Of a DNA stretch of 64,000 bases, positions 1 through 14,713 are shown in pieces. Origin of the DNA: Draconibacterium mangrovi (GTDB lineage: Bacteria > Bacteroidota > Bacteroidia > Bacteroidales > Prolixibacteraceae). A program made the position numbers and the translations under genes. The notes beneath the pieces are model-generated. The model saw only the letters and a list, made by a program, of their open reading frames with translations. It ran no database searches and was not told the origin of the DNA. Position 1 is the stretch's first letter, and each line of letters opens with the position of its first letter. Where the stretch lies: contig NZ_JAAAGB010000001.1 of the NCBI RefSeq assembly GCF_010586825.1, positions 186,001 through 250,000 of the forward strand, read 5' to 3'.

Positions 1-706
1 TTTTATAGGGCGCCAGGTAAAATTCGCGCATATCGCGGCTGTCCATGTTCGAACTGCTAACGTGCCGGTCGAATTCGCTGTTGTTGGCCAGGTAATGTTT
101 GGCACTTGGTACGGTTTTCAGGTAATTCGGGTCATCACCCATCAGCCCGCGAACAAAACCCGCAGATATTTGCGACACCAAAAACGGATCTTCGCCATAC
201 GATTCCCCTGTTCTTCCCCACCGCGGATCGCGGATCGGCTCAACCACCGGCGACCAATAAGTAAGGCCTTTCGTTCCGGTGGCATTAATGGCACGGGCTT
301 CGTCGGAAATAGCTTCAGCCTCGCGCTGAATCAGTTCAGGATCCCAGGCAGAACCCAGTGCCACGCTATTTGGAAAGGATGTTGGTCCCTGAATCCCGGC
401 GCCGGGATCGGCAAACCCCAACACTCCGTGTAGTGCTTCGCTCCAGGTATTATAGGCTTTTACGCCCAACCTTGGTACGGGTGCCATGTTGTTTCCAAGC
501 AGGCTTTGTTTTTCTTCCAGTGTCAGCCTCGAAACCAGATCGGCGGCACGTTCTTCAAACGAATAAGCCGTATTCAGGTAAATTGGCATTTTAGAAACCG
601 GTGTTTTATTTTCAGCAGGTTTTAAGGCCATAAATAGTCCAATGGCTAAAACTCCCGCGAAGACGAACAGGCTTCTTTTTATGAATTTGTTGTTCTTGTT
701 CAACAT
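1..706 (-). CDS. GH3 beta-xylosidase/beta-glucosidase, N-terminal part (cut by window edge)
   Basis: This reading frame is open from an ATG at 706 to the left edge, so 235 codons are visible and the C-terminal part is missing. A hydrophobic stretch at residues 11-28 looks like a signal peptide or membrane anchor. The N-terminal barrel signatures of family GH3 are present: an SRLTLEEK helix near residue 60, WSEALHG at 88-94, a DPRWGR motif and KHYLANN near 203-209. The WSEALHG form is common in GH3 enzymes acting on xylo- and gluco-oligosaccharides. The catalytic Asp lies beyond the edge. It sits 24 bases downstream of the esterase gene and is probably the last visible member of the same operon. 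Exact substrate cannot be told. Confidence 0.88.
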   Translation of the reverse strand, partial: MLNKNNKFIKRSLFVFAGVLAIGLFMALKPAENKTPVSKMPIYLNTAYSFEERAADLVSRLTLEEKQSLLGNNMAPVPRLGVKAYNTWSEALHGVLGFADPGAGIQGPTSFPNSVALGSAWDPELIQREAEAISDEARAINATGTKGLTYWSPVVEPIRDPRWGRTGESYGEDPFLVSQISAGFVRGLMGDDPNYLKTVPSAKHYLANNSEFDRHVSSSNMDSRDMREFYLAPYK

Positions 707-730
707 TTTTATGAGTATTGAATGTTTCAA

Positions 731-1897
<1,167 letters not shown>

Positions 1898-1910
1898 TTA
1901 TTGATTTAAG

Positions 1911-5422
<3,512 letters not shown>

Positions 5423-5556
5423 GTATTAAAGTTGTTTATTATTAAAGACTTACGATGGAACTCATCCCGATATTATTCAAGACCTGTTTTATTTAATATA
5501 GTTTTATTTGTTCTTCAGATTAGTTCAAGCTATTTTTCGGCACGCAACACCTTTTT

Positions 5557-6120
5557 TCACAACACTTTGTAAACGCCAATTATTACATAAGGCTCTTCGT
5601 TAGGTTTTAACTGAGGCATTTCGAGTGTTCCTAAAAATAAAGCGTGGTTTAAATAATCGTATGAACTTTCTATTGGCGCTTCAATGTCGATTACCGATTT
5701 CACATAAAAGCCACCTTCCTCACCTTCTGCAGGGGCATGCATTAACGCTTTGTTTAAAATTTGTAGTACTGTGCCGTCATCTGTTTTCATCAAATAACGG
5801 GCATACAGTTCGGTATCGCCATCGGGACGAACCAATTGCCAGTCTTCCCCGCCGGGCAAAACTTCGCCCTTTATTTTTGGTCCGCTAAATGTGCCACCGG
5901 TGATAGGAATCACCCGACGTGTTCCGCGTTTACTTTCGCCAACATTTATCATCGTGCCAATTTTAACATTGGCTTTCCACATCAGTTCGGTTTTAAAATC
6001 ACGGTAAATGCTTTCACTGTTTTCAGAATTACTATTCTGAGCAAAACCATGTACTGAGCAGATAAGCAGCAACACAAGGGCTACCGTTCCTATTCTGTTT
6101 TTAAAAAAGTTAAAGCTCAT
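5557..6120 (-). CDS. Secreted DUF3237 family protein
   Basis: The frame stays open up to 6171, but the start at 6120 is preferred because it gives a clean signal peptide (MSFNFFKNRIGTVALVLLL... to a cleavage near GFAQ) and lies 13 bases after the GH5 stop instead of overlapping it. The mature protein of about 155 residues matches the DUF3237 pattern: GGTFSGPKIKGEVLPGG, an RPDGD turn, then LYARYLMKTDDG and a final GVYKVL strand. DUF3237 proteins are small beta-barrels of unknown function that often occur in sugar or aromatic catabolic loci. A role in handling a released acyl or sugar product is only a guess from context. Confidence 0.8.
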   Translation of the reverse strand: MSFNFFKNRIGTVALVLLLICSVHGFAQNSNSENSESIYRDFKTELMWKANVKIGTMINVGESKRGTRRVIPITGGTFSGPKIKGEVLPGGEDWQLVRPDGDTELYARYLMKTDDGTVLQILNKALMHAPAEGEEGGFYVKSVIDIEAPIESSYDYLNHALFLGTLEMPQLKPNEEPYVIIGVYKVL

Positions 6121-6133
6121 TTTTGATGCTGTT

Positions 6134-8179
6134 TTAATTGTTTCCAACCACAACAACTTTTTTTCTACCAACTATGTAAATCCCATCTTTTAGCCCCTTT
6201 GTTGCCTCAGATCTTTTTACTTGTGAGCGTATTCTTGCACCGGTAATGGTATAAACATCTACAAATTCGGGTTCTGAATCGATAGGAAAAAGATCATATA
6301 TTCCGGTAGGCTTTGCGTAATTTTCGTCGTTAGTGAGGTATATATCATTGATGATTAGCGGACAACCACCGGTTGACCAGAAACCAACATAATAAATATG
6401 TGAGGGATCCATTTTTGTTGTTGTCCCGTCTTTGTACATATTATCGAGCGAAACCACCACCTGGTCTTCGTTGCCAACATCATAAATTCCTGGTGTTGTC
6501 CAGTAACTGTTTTCGTCGTATAAACGGAATGAAAACCCACAGGCATTTGAATTTCCCAGTTTCACTACCAGGTATTTATAGTTTGAAAGATCGACTCCAT
6601 TACTGTAATACCAGCCACCAAAACCATATTGGCCGGTAATGAGTGTACCGCTTGTTTCATCAAAGGATCCGTCTTCCCAAATATCAGGATTAAACACTTC
6701 ATTGGTTAACGGGAATGTGCTGGCATTAACCTGTATAGTTGCCTGCATTTTGTTTCCGCCCGGTCCGGTGTAAGAAATTACAATACTGGCTTCACCGTCT
6801 TTAAGCGCATGAATCCGGCCCCTTAACACCTGTATAATTTCGGGTTTGTCAATTGTGTATTCTGCCAGAGAGCTGATATTCTCCGTGTGTCCGTCGGCAA
6901 AAACTGCATTGACCGTTAAACTTGTTGAACTGCTTGTCATCACCGATAAGGTCTCACCATTTTCAACAATCAGATCAGTAAGCGTTAAATAGTCAGCTGA
7001 TGCCCCTTCAAAATCATACTCCTGTGCATAATCCTGGTACCAGTGGAATATCGGCCATGGACAAGCTTCAGGATCGTTTAAAAAAGTATATTCTTCGCCA
7101 GCTGCCGGAGCAATGCCAGTAAAATCGGCCAGTAAATTGGGGTCTGTAAAAAGCAACCAGCTTACATTGCCACATTCATCGGTAATTTTTTTAAAGTTGG
7201 CACCAAAACCTTCGCCGCCCGCAGTACCGGTAATATCTTTACCCCACGAGGATTCGTATTTCTCCGGTGCCCAGTCCATTTCGGTTACCATAACCGGGGC
7301 AAAATCGGCCACCGGCTGAACCTGTTCGTCCCAGCCTCTTTGGAAAGGCTCGTATCCGTTTCCGCTGTTAAACCAGCCCGGATAAACATGAACGGCATAA
7401 CCAATATTTTCTCCTTCGATGGGGTTAATAGCATAACCCGAATATTGCGACTGATAACCCAGACCCGGTATCCAGAGAATATTATCGGCACTGGCCCTAA
7501 TCGTATCAACAATGGCCTGAAAATAGGTTTTCTGATTATCAAAATGCCCCTGCGTTCCTGATCCGTATGTCCCGTCGGGGCCAAGTATATGAATTGGCTC
7601 GTTGCCCAACTCGAACATGATGTTCGGATTATTTTTCAGTTTAGGATGTTGCGCTACAATATCCCACACTTTAAGCAGGTATTCCTGGTAAACACCACCA
7701 ATTTTAATATCTTCGGGGCATACTCCCGGAGGACGCATAACCACATACAAACCCTTGGTAACTGCATACTCGGCCATAGGTACAAAAACCTCATCAAGGT
7801 ATTTTACAAAACGGGTTTCGCTAAAACATTCTTCACCTTCGTAACGCCCCTCGCAACCGGGCGTATTGCTCCAGTACGGATCCATGTGCAAACGCACAAA
7901 GTTCATTTCCCAACCGGCTGTTAAAATATCATCGATAATCTGCTGATTGTAATTCAAACACGCTTGAACATCGTAGTTATTCCATTGGGTATTTTGCTCG
8001 TTAAACCAGGGCGAATAGGTTTGTGCAAATCCATGCAGATTTACAACGTGCCCGGTAGAATCTTTTAAATAACGTCCTTCTACATGAAGTTTTGGCATAG
8101 GCATTCCCTCCCATGCCAACAAATGAGTAATTGGCATAAAAATCATCAACACCACGCACCACACTAAAATCTTCTTCAT
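6134..8179 (-). CDS. GH5 endo-glycanase with Ig-like and CBM-like modules
   Basis: A 681-residue secreted enzyme with a signal peptide ending near residue 23. The (beta/alpha)8 GH5 domain covers about 28-390: the acid/base is Glu194 in LGNEP and the nucleophile Glu300 in VTEMDW, with HVYPGW before it. It is followed by a Big_2-like Ig domain (about 405-480), a beta-sandwich that looks like a carbohydrate-binding module (about 490-635), and a short C-terminal tail (about 645-681) of the VYTITGARI...GIYIVG type that resembles a secretion/sorting tail. It should cut internal beta-1,4 linkages; xylan, glucan and mannan are all possible because GH5 is polyspecific. It lies 49 bases after the GH43-CBM6 gene. 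Confidence 0.87.
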   Translation of the reverse strand: MKKILVWCVVLMIFMPITHLLAWEGMPMPKLHVEGRYLKDSTGHVVNLHGFAQTYSPWFNEQNTQWNNYDVQACLNYNQQIIDDILTAGWEMNFVRLHMDPYWSNTPGCEGRYEGEECFSETRFVKYLDEVFVPMAEYAVTKGLYVVMRPPGVCPEDIKIGGVYQEYLLKVWDIVAQHPKLKNNPNIMFELGNEPIHILGPDGTYGSGTQGHFDNQKTYFQAIVDTIRASADNILWIPGLGYQSQYSGYAINPIEGENIGYAVHVYPGWFNSGNGYEPFQRGWDEQVQPVADFAPVMVTEMDWAPEKYESSWGKDITGTAGGEGFGANFKKITDECGNVSWLLFTDPNLLADFTGIAPAAGEEYTFLNDPEACPWPIFHWYQDYAQEYDFEGASADYLTLTDLIVENGETLSVMTSSSTSLTVNAVFADGHTENISSLAEYTIDKPEIIQVLRGRIHALKDGEASIVISYTGPGGNKMQATIQVNASTFPLTNEVFNPDIWEDGSFDETSGTLITGQYGFGGWYYSNGVDLSNYKYLVVKLGNSNACGFSFRLYDENSYWTTPGIYDVGNEDQVVVSLDNMYKDGTTTKMDPSHIYYVGFWSTGGCPLIINDIYLTNDENYAKPTGIYDLFPIDSEPEFVDVYTITGARIRSQVKRSEATKGLKDGIYIVGRKKVVVVGNN

Positions 8180-8228
8180 CTATATCTCCTCTGTCTGTTT
8201 TTACTTCGTTTTATATTTGCCAGGTCTC

Positions 8229-9599
8229 TTATTTAAATTGCCACCAGTCGAAATTGAATAAGTCCTTGTCTTCTCCTTTAAAAACCAGGTAAACATCGTG
8301 AACACCTTTGGCCTCCTTAATTTTGGTTGAAAGTGTTTTCCAGTTTTGTGCTCCTCCGGTGCCTGTAACAGAAAGAACTCCTAATAACTCGCCGTCTTTT
8401 TCATCGATGCGGATTTCAATACTTCCTGATTTAGCAGCAGCAACACTGGCTTCAAACTTTTTAGCTCCTTTGCCCAAATCAACACTTCGTATTTTTATAA
8501 AATCGTTGCTATCGATACTGCTTACATAAACCCCAACCGTTTCATCCGATTTTGTTTTCAGTCCTTCCGACCAGGCAATGGTTTCGGCTTCAACACGTTT
8601 AAACGGATTCAGATTTTCAACACTTGCGGTAACGCCTTCCTTTGTAGGTTCAATTACAGGAATGGTTCCATCGGCATTGTATTCGAACTGTTCCACACTT
8701 GTTGATCGTTTAAAGCCTTCGCCCCCCGATAATTCCTGACTATGATAGAAAAAGTAGGAGTTTCCTTTAAAATCGATAATCCCTGAATGGTTTGTAAAAG
8801 CCAGGTGTGGCGCTCTTTCCATAACAAATCCTTTGTAGGTCCATGGTCCTTCAGGCGATGTTGAAGTTGAATAAGCGATGTACTCAGGAATACCGGCAGC
8901 GGCATAAACCATGTAGTATAAATTGTTGCGTTTGTAAAACCAGGGGCCTTCGGTATAAAAGGGACCGGGTTTACCATCGCGGCCTTTGTGCGAGCCAAAG
9001 GCTTCTGTAGTCATTTCGGTTGAAATAACTCCGTTTTGCCCGATACTCTGGTCGTATGAAATCATATCTTCGTTTAACTTCACGTACCACAACTTTGGGT
9101 TTCCCCAGTACAAATACGCCTGACCATCATCGTCGACATACACGGTAGGATCAATGTCCTGCCAAATGTGATCAGTTTCGATCAAACGTTTTCCGAGCGG
9201 GTCGGTAAACGGACCGGTTGGTGAATCGGCAACCAATACCGAAACGCCTTCTCCGTGTATGGGCACATAGAGGTAAAACTTTCCGTTTCGCTCGATGCAC
9301 TGTGGTGCCCATGCGCCATTTGTTTTATCGAGCCAAGCAAAACTTTTCAGCGAAGCCACCGCACCATGATCGGTCCAGTTCACCATATCGGTTGACGAGT
9401 AACAACGCCAATCGTACATGGTAAAAAAGTTATTTACTGTTGAATCCTCATCGTGACTCGTATAAAGATATACCGTACCATCGTACACCATTGGCGCCGG
9501 GTCGGCAGTGTAATAAGTTTGAATTATAGGGTTTTGTGCGTAGCCCACCGTTGCAAGAAACAATGCGATTAATAAAACCAGGCTAAATTTTGTTTTCAT
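8229..9599 (-). CDS. GH43 arabinofuranosidase/xylanase-type enzyme with CBM6
   Basis: A secreted 456-residue enzyme, signal peptide ending at residue 22 (YAQ). The GH43 propeller (about 23-320) has all three acidic residues: Asp33 (YTADPAP), Asp150 (DIDPTVYVDDDG) and Glu217 (YTEGPW). The C-terminal 120 residues (from FKRVEAETIAW) form a CBM6 jelly roll ending FNFDWWQFK, a typical family 6 end. CBM6 usually binds xylan or xylo-oligosaccharide ends. The architecture matches Bacteroidetes arabinoxylan arabinofuranohydrolases (XynD-like). It is 30 bases downstream of the GH10 gene, so the two are likely made together. Confidence 0.9.
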   Translation of the reverse strand: MKTKFSLVLLIALFLATVGYAQNPIIQTYYTADPAPMVYDGTVYLYTSHDEDSTVNNFFTMYDWRCYSSTDMVNWTDHGAVASLKSFAWLDKTNGAWAPQCIERNGKFYLYVPIHGEGVSVLVADSPTGPFTDPLGKRLIETDHIWQDIDPTVYVDDDGQAYLYWGNPKLWYVKLNEDMISYDQSIGQNGVISTEMTTEAFGSHKGRDGKPGPFYTEGPWFYKRNNLYYMVYAAAGIPEYIAYSTSTSPEGPWTYKGFVMERAPHLAFTNHSGIIDFKGNSYFFYHSQELSGGEGFKRSTSVEQFEYNADGTIPVIEPTKEGVTASVENLNPFKRVEAETIAWSEGLKTKSDETVGVYVSSIDSNDFIKIRSVDLGKGAKKFEASVAAAKSGSIEIRIDEKDGELLGVLSVTGTGGAQNWKTLSTKIKEAKGVHDVYLVFKGEDKDLFNFDWWQFK

Positions 9600-9629
9600 T
9601 TTAATTGAATTATAAAACTGTTAAAAAAC

Positions 9630-11987
9630 TTAATTAACTATTACTTTGCGGGTTATAACATTATTCCCGGTATCGGTAATCCGAACCAGGTATAATCCTT
9701 TTGTAAAGCTGTTTACATCAATATTTACCAAGGTCTCAGAGCATACCTGCGAATGTACAAGTACACCAATACTGTTGTAAACCGATACTTTATAAGGAGC
9801 TTCAGAATATTCAACATTTAACACTGTTGTTGCCGGGTTCGGGAATACTCTGAGTTCGTTATCAAAGTCTTTTTCAAGCTCGATTCCAACCTGGGTATCC
9901 GGGGTACCAATTTTCTCAGGCCCAAATGCTTCGGCAGAACTTCCATCGGTGGCTTTCAGGCTTCCCGGAAAGTAAGCAACTGTTTTATAGTCATCTACAT
10001 TAACATTCCTATCGAGCTGCAGAAGAATAACCTTATCGTTATACGGGTCAGCCTCAACAGCATCGAGCCCGATTCCATCAGTTGAAAAGAATTTAAACTG
10101 GCTTCGAACCAGGGAGCTGTTATCGATGGGTTTATCAAATTCGAGTTTTACCAAATTATCAGCTTCCAATGTGGCGTTTAAAAGCTGAGGCCCTTTTAGT
10201 TTCGCATTGGTTTCATACAAAGTGAATACTGAATCTTCATTCTCCTTGAGGCACGGTACTGTAAAAACTTTCACGCTATCGCCAAAAGCCACTTCAATTT
10301 CGTAATCGCCATAGTAGGCTTTAAAATCCAGGGGACTGGTGCTACTAATTTGCGAATCGAAATTGGTAGCCCACAACTTTTTGGTGTAATACAACAAGGT
10401 GTCGGCAGCTAATTTTGGCGTGTAATCCCAATTAAAATAGCCTGAACTCGGACGCCAGCCACTTTCGTCATTCGAGTCTCTCAAAACCCAGCTTATCATT
10501 CCGTTAACCGATGGGTGCGAAAAAGCGATTGTCAATACTTTAATAAGATCTTCAGCCTGTTCTTCTTCGGTGAGATTACCTCCAAAGTCGTACTCTGTTA
10601 GCCTGATTGGCAAACCGGCCTCGTCAATAATATTGATATTTTTAACCAGTTCATCAACGTTTGGCCGGCAACAGTCCCAAAAGTGCGCCTGCATACCTAC
10701 TCCGGTAATTGGTCCTCCGTTTTCAATAATTTCCAGAATTAAATCGCGGTATTCTGCGGCTTGTCCCCAATTGTATTCTACATTGTAATCGTTTACATAC
10801 AGGTCAGCATCAGGATCGGCAGAACGGGCCCATTTAAAACTGTTCCAGATAATGGAATCGCCATGTGTATTGCGCATCCAGTCGGCATGACCGGATAAAG
10901 GTTCATTCACTACATCGTATTCTGATATCAGTCCCTTATAACGCGAAACATCGCGAATAATTCTCATTTTACAGGTATCAACAAAGGCCTCTGTCGTTGG
11001 CAGGTTCCGAACCCAGTCTGGAGTTGAATGGCCATCATCGCCTCCCCAAAGTAAATTGTGGCCCCTAAGCTTCCATCCTACTTTTTGGGTCCAGCGGAGA
11101 GCATTCTCGAAATTGGAATAATTCGGGGTGGAATGATTGGGCTGAACACCACTCCATTTGAACGAATTACCCGTAACTCCGTAATTAAAATACTTGTACA
11201 TGGTTGCCTTCATCCACTGTTCACCTGAGGCAACTGTATTTACATCAGGATCGAAAAATCCCTGCTCGCTGTGATAGGAATTCCCATCGCTGGTGGTTAA
11301 TTCCGGGCCCCCGCAATTGATTCGTGTTACCTGTGTCCCTCCAATTTCCTCCAGTTGAATTCCTTTAATTGCAACATTATCGGTAACGGATGTTAATTCA
11401 ATATTTATTTGGTTATCGGTGGCCAAAATGGTGAGAGCCGTATCAACAGCTATATTTTTTCCTCCGGCCTCGGTGTAGACATCGTAATTCTGGAGAAATA
11501 ACTGATTTTCAACCTTTACATTAAATACCCGCGAATTGCCTGAACCAAAATAAATTTCAGCAAATTTTAAGATCAGCTTATAGTTTTTACCGCTTTCTGC
11601 CGGAATGGCGTAAGCCAGGTAATCACTCCACCGTTCGGATTGGTATATTTTAGCATCGGTAACGGCCTGAACAGCAGCTGTGGTGCTGTATGAATTTCCC
11701 ATGCTTGCTTCTCCTTCATAAAAATCGAAAGCCATCCCAAAGGGAAATTCGTGTTTTTTCATGCGCACCGAAACGTCACCTGTAAACGGGTTGCCGTCTT
11801 TATCAATTATTTTAATACCAAAATCGCCTTTCCGAAGTGTATCAATTCTTTCTTGCGCATCCCGATACCAGGCTGCATACGACTGAGCCTTAGTTTCTTT
11901 CCCTAAAATAAGCATTGCAGCGAACAGGAAAACAAGGTATATAATTCGTCGCTGAATGTTCTTTGTATAATTTCTATTGTATTTCAT
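9630..11987 (-). CDS. GH10 endo-beta-1,4-xylanase with inserted malectin-like domain and T9SS tail
   Basis: The backbone-cutting xylanase of the locus, 785 residues. An uncleaved-looking N-terminus (1-14) precedes a hydrophobic signal (15-35). GH10 begins near residue 55, is interrupted at about 90-250 by a malectin-like beta-sandwich, and resumes at 257 (QWMKATMYKYFNYGVTGNSFKW). Active-site residues are Glu362 (VVNEP) and Glu465 (LTEYD), with RGHNLLW at 308-314 and GMQAHFWD. In the insert the usual malectin start (RINCGGP, 222-228) comes after the rest of the domain, so it seems circularly permuted. The last 80 residues are a Por secretion tail (FPNPA, then GLYLVRI), so export by type IX secretion is expected. 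Confidence 0.93.
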   Translation of the reverse strand: MKYNRNYTKNIQRRIIYLVFLFAAMLILGKETKAQSYAAWYRDAQERIDTLRKGDFGIKIIDKDGNPFTGDVSVRMKKHEFPFGMAFDFYEGEASMGNSYSTTAAVQAVTDAKIYQSERWSDYLAYAIPAESGKNYKLILKFAEIYFGSGNSRVFNVKVENQLFLQNYDVYTEAGGKNIAVDTALTILATDNQINIELTSVTDNVAIKGIQLEEIGGTQVTRINCGGPELTTSDGNSYHSEQGFFDPDVNTVASGEQWMKATMYKYFNYGVTGNSFKWSGVQPNHSTPNYSNFENALRWTQKVGWKLRGHNLLWGGDDGHSTPDWVRNLPTTEAFVDTCKMRIIRDVSRYKGLISEYDVVNEPLSGHADWMRNTHGDSIIWNSFKWARSADPDADLYVNDYNVEYNWGQAAEYRDLILEIIENGGPITGVGMQAHFWDCCRPNVDELVKNINIIDEAGLPIRLTEYDFGGNLTEEEQAEDLIKVLTIAFSHPSVNGMISWVLRDSNDESGWRPSSGYFNWDYTPKLAADTLLYYTKKLWATNFDSQISSTSPLDFKAYYGDYEIEVAFGDSVKVFTVPCLKENEDSVFTLYETNAKLKGPQLLNATLEADNLVKLEFDKPIDNSSLVRSQFKFFSTDGIGLDAVEADPYNDKVILLQLDRNVNVDDYKTVAYFPGSLKATDGSSAEAFGPEKIGTPDTQVGIELEKDFDNELRVFPNPATTVLNVEYSEAPYKVSVYNSIGVLVHSQVCSETLVNIDVNSFTKGLYLVRITDTGNNVITRKVIVN

Positions 11988-12090
11988 CTAATTCGATCGT
12001 CTTTTGTTAATGGAAATCCCCAACTTCGGGTATACTCCACCTCTATCCACTGCCACATCATTTTTGATGAAGCAAAATGCGTAAACAGGA

Positions 12091-14700
12091 TTACTGAATA
12101 GTGACTGTCTGTTTCTTTAAATCGTTTGCATCTGAACTGTTTCCGTACAGTACTTCATACTGCCCCGGAGTCACAGTCATTTTGCGTTGCGCCCAATCGT
12201 AAAATTCGAAAGACGACGGTGGTAAATCAATCACTGCATCCTTCGATTTTCCTTTTGCCACTTCAAGGCGTTTAAAGCCTTTCAAGGTTTTCAGAGGTCC
12301 TTCAATATCATCGACTTTACGCACATACACCTGAACGATTTCGGTTCCGTCGTACGAACCTGTATTTGCAACCGGGACAGTTAGTTGTATCACTTCATTT
12401 TTATTAAAAGTTGATTTGCTAAGTGTGGCTTCTCCAATTTCGAAATCGGTATAACTCAGGCCATGTCCAAAAGGAAACAAGGCATCTTCCATGTAACGAT
12501 AAGTGCGCCCTTTCATCGAGTAGTCCTCAAAATCATTCAGCTGATCGGAACTTTTGTAGAAAGTAACAGGTAGTTTTCCTGAAGGATTGTAGTCGCCAAA
12601 AAGCACATCGGCGATGGCCTGCCCACCCGATTCGCCGGCATACCAGGCCTGCAAAATGGCATCGCAGGTTTCAGTTTCGGGCGTTAAAGCTATGGCTGAG
12701 CCCGAACAGTTTACAAAAACGACTTTTTTGCCTGCGTCTTTTAAAGCTTTCAAACAGTTTCGCTGAACTGCGGGTAAATCGATATTGGTACGGTCGCCTC
12801 CTTTAAAACCGGGGTACGAAACCGGCATTTCCTCCCCTTCCAGGTTTCCGGAAAGACCACCAACAAATACCACCGTTTCAACATCGTTTAGTTTTTTTAT
12901 GAGTTCGGTATAATCCACATCCACTTCTTTTCCGAAGTTAAATTCAATATTTGCCTGCCAGTTATTCAACTGGGCATAGCGAATTTCGATTTTGTATTTT
13001 TTACCGGCCTCCACCTTATAAGGTATTCGCGAAGGAAGTGTTCTCCAGTTGTCGTATTGGGAAATTGTTTCGCCGTTAACCAACAATTCGTAATGTCCGG
13101 TAGCACCGCCTTTAAACACAATTTCCTCGGTTGATTTGGCGGTAAATTCTGTTTCGTAGATGGCCGAAAAACCTTCAAGCTTAACACCCGAAGCAAATTC
13201 GTGCTGTCCGGCTGTAGTCTTTTTAATCGGGTTAACAATTTGGTCAGTTGTTACCAACTCTCCTTCACGGTTGGGATTGTTCCAATACCTTGCTTTAATT
13301 CCCGGTAAGCCTTCAAAACTGCATTGGTTAAAATAACTTTCGGTTACTTTATCTTCTACCAAATCACAAGCTTTATCGTATAGTATTTTTTGCTCCGGAA
13401 GTTTGGTTTTTATTCCTTCCAAAATTGAAATAGTGCGAACCGGAGTTCCGTTGTAGTTTCCCCACAACATAGGTTCGTCGTTGGCATTGGGGCCAATCAC
13501 GGCAATTTTCTTTGTCTTCTTTGATAAAGGCAGCACCTGATTTTTATTCTGAAGAAGTGTCAGGGTTTGCCGGGCCATGTCGAGTGCCAGTTGGCGGTAT
13601 TTTTCGTTATTTAAAACCGATGGAGGAATTTGAGCATACGGGACAATGGCATCGTCGTCGAAATCGCCCAAATCGAAACGCCCGGTTAGCAAACGCACCA
13701 CGCTTTTATCAATAACTTCTTCTTTTATCAGGTCGCGTTCAACAGCTTCGGGAAGATTCATATATGGATAATTTTCCCAAACACATTCTACATCGGTACC
13801 GGCTAAAACCGCTTTGGAGGCTGCATGAACCGCGTCGGATGAAACATTGTGGGTTGTAAAAAAATCGGTAACAGCACCACAATCTGAAACTACCATGTAC
13901 TGATAGCCCCACTCGTCGCGCAATATGCGCTGCAAAAGGCGTGTGTTTCCGCAACAAGGTTCATCGTCGAGGCGCTGATAAGCACACATAACCTGGCGCA
14001 CATCGGCATCCTGCACCAAAGCTTTAAAAGCAGGTAAATATGTTTCGTACAATTCGCGCGGGCTAATGTCGTTGAGGTTGAGCTCGTGACGGCTCCATTC
14101 CGGCCCCGAGTGCACGGCAAAGTGTTTTGCACAAGCCAGCAATTTGCGGTATTTGGCATCGGCCGGTCCCTGCAAACCTTTCACTACTGAAACACCCATG
14201 CGCGAAGTAAGGTATGGGTCTTCGCCATAGGTTTCCTGTCCACGTCCCCAACGAGGATCGCGAAAAATGTTTACATTTGGTGTCCACACCGAAAGGCTCA
14301 AAAAGCGTTTATTTTCGTTTCCGGCGTTGATCCATTCGTTGTATTTGGCCCGTCCTTCATCAGAAACCGCATCATAAATTTCAAGCAGCAATTCGTCGTT
14401 AAACGAAGCCGCCATTCCAATGGGTTCCGGGAAAACACTTACATTATCGTTGTTGGCATAGCCGTGCAATGCTTCGCTCCACCAGTTGAATTTTTTGATT
14501 CCGAGTCTCGGAATGGCATCCGACTGGTCGCACATGAGTATGGCTTTTTCTTCAAGCGTTAATCGCGAAACCAAATCTTTTGCACGTTCTTCCGAACTTA
14601 ATTCGGGATTTTGATACGGGTATTGTTGTGCCCATGCCGAGAAGGCTCCCAACAAAATGGCAGCAACCACGATCGTTCTATTTAGGAAATGTCTTATCAT
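12091..14700 (-). CDS. GH3 beta-xylosidase with PA14 insert
   Basis: The frame extends 16 codons further upstream, but ATG at 14700 begins the signal peptide (MIRHFLNRTIVVAAILLG, cleavage near WAQ) and lies 13 bases after the GH97 stop, so it is the better start. The 869-residue enzyme has the GH3 N-terminal barrel with WWSEALHG at 73-80, KHFAVHSGPEW at 192-202 and nucleophile Asp273 in VSDCGAV. A PA14 domain (about 460-600) is inserted in the C-terminal sandwich, and a fibronectin-III-like domain ends the protein. WWSEALHG and KHFAVHSGPE are typical of GH3 beta-xylosidases. It would convert xylo-oligosaccharides to xylose in the periplasm. Confidence 0.92.
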   Translation of the reverse strand: MIRHFLNRTIVVAAILLGAFSAWAQQYPYQNPELSSEERAKDLVSRLTLEEKAILMCDQSDAIPRLGIKKFNWWSEALHGYANNDNVSVFPEPIGMAASFNDELLLEIYDAVSDEGRAKYNEWINAGNENKRFLSLSVWTPNVNIFRDPRWGRGQETYGEDPYLTSRMGVSVVKGLQGPADAKYRKLLACAKHFAVHSGPEWSRHELNLNDISPRELYETYLPAFKALVQDADVRQVMCAYQRLDDEPCCGNTRLLQRILRDEWGYQYMVVSDCGAVTDFFTTHNVSSDAVHAASKAVLAGTDVECVWENYPYMNLPEAVERDLIKEEVIDKSVVRLLTGRFDLGDFDDDAIVPYAQIPPSVLNNEKYRQLALDMARQTLTLLQNKNQVLPLSKKTKKIAVIGPNANDEPMLWGNYNGTPVRTISILEGIKTKLPEQKILYDKACDLVEDKVTESYFNQCSFEGLPGIKARYWNNPNREGELVTTDQIVNPIKKTTAGQHEFASGVKLEGFSAIYETEFTAKSTEEIVFKGGATGHYELLVNGETISQYDNWRTLPSRIPYKVEAGKKYKIEIRYAQLNNWQANIEFNFGKEVDVDYTELIKKLNDVETVVFVGGLSGNLEGEEMPVSYPGFKGGDRTNIDLPAVQRNCLKALKDAGKKVVFVNCSGSAIALTPETETCDAILQAWYAGESGGQAIADVLFGDYNPSGKLPVTFYKSSDQLNDFEDYSMKGRTYRYMEDALFPFGHGLSYTDFEIGEATLSKSTFNKNEVIQLTVPVANTGSYDGTEIVQVYVRKVDDIEGPLKTLKGFKRLEVAKGKSKDAVIDLPPSSFEFYDWAQRKMTVTPGQYEVLYGNSSDANDLKKQTVTIQ

Positions 14701-14713
14701 CTTCTTTCGTTTG

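Noticed and set aside
62-433. Plus-strand frame opposite the GH3 gene
   Set aside because: It is a shadow of the minus-strand GH3 reading frame, which has clear family motifs.
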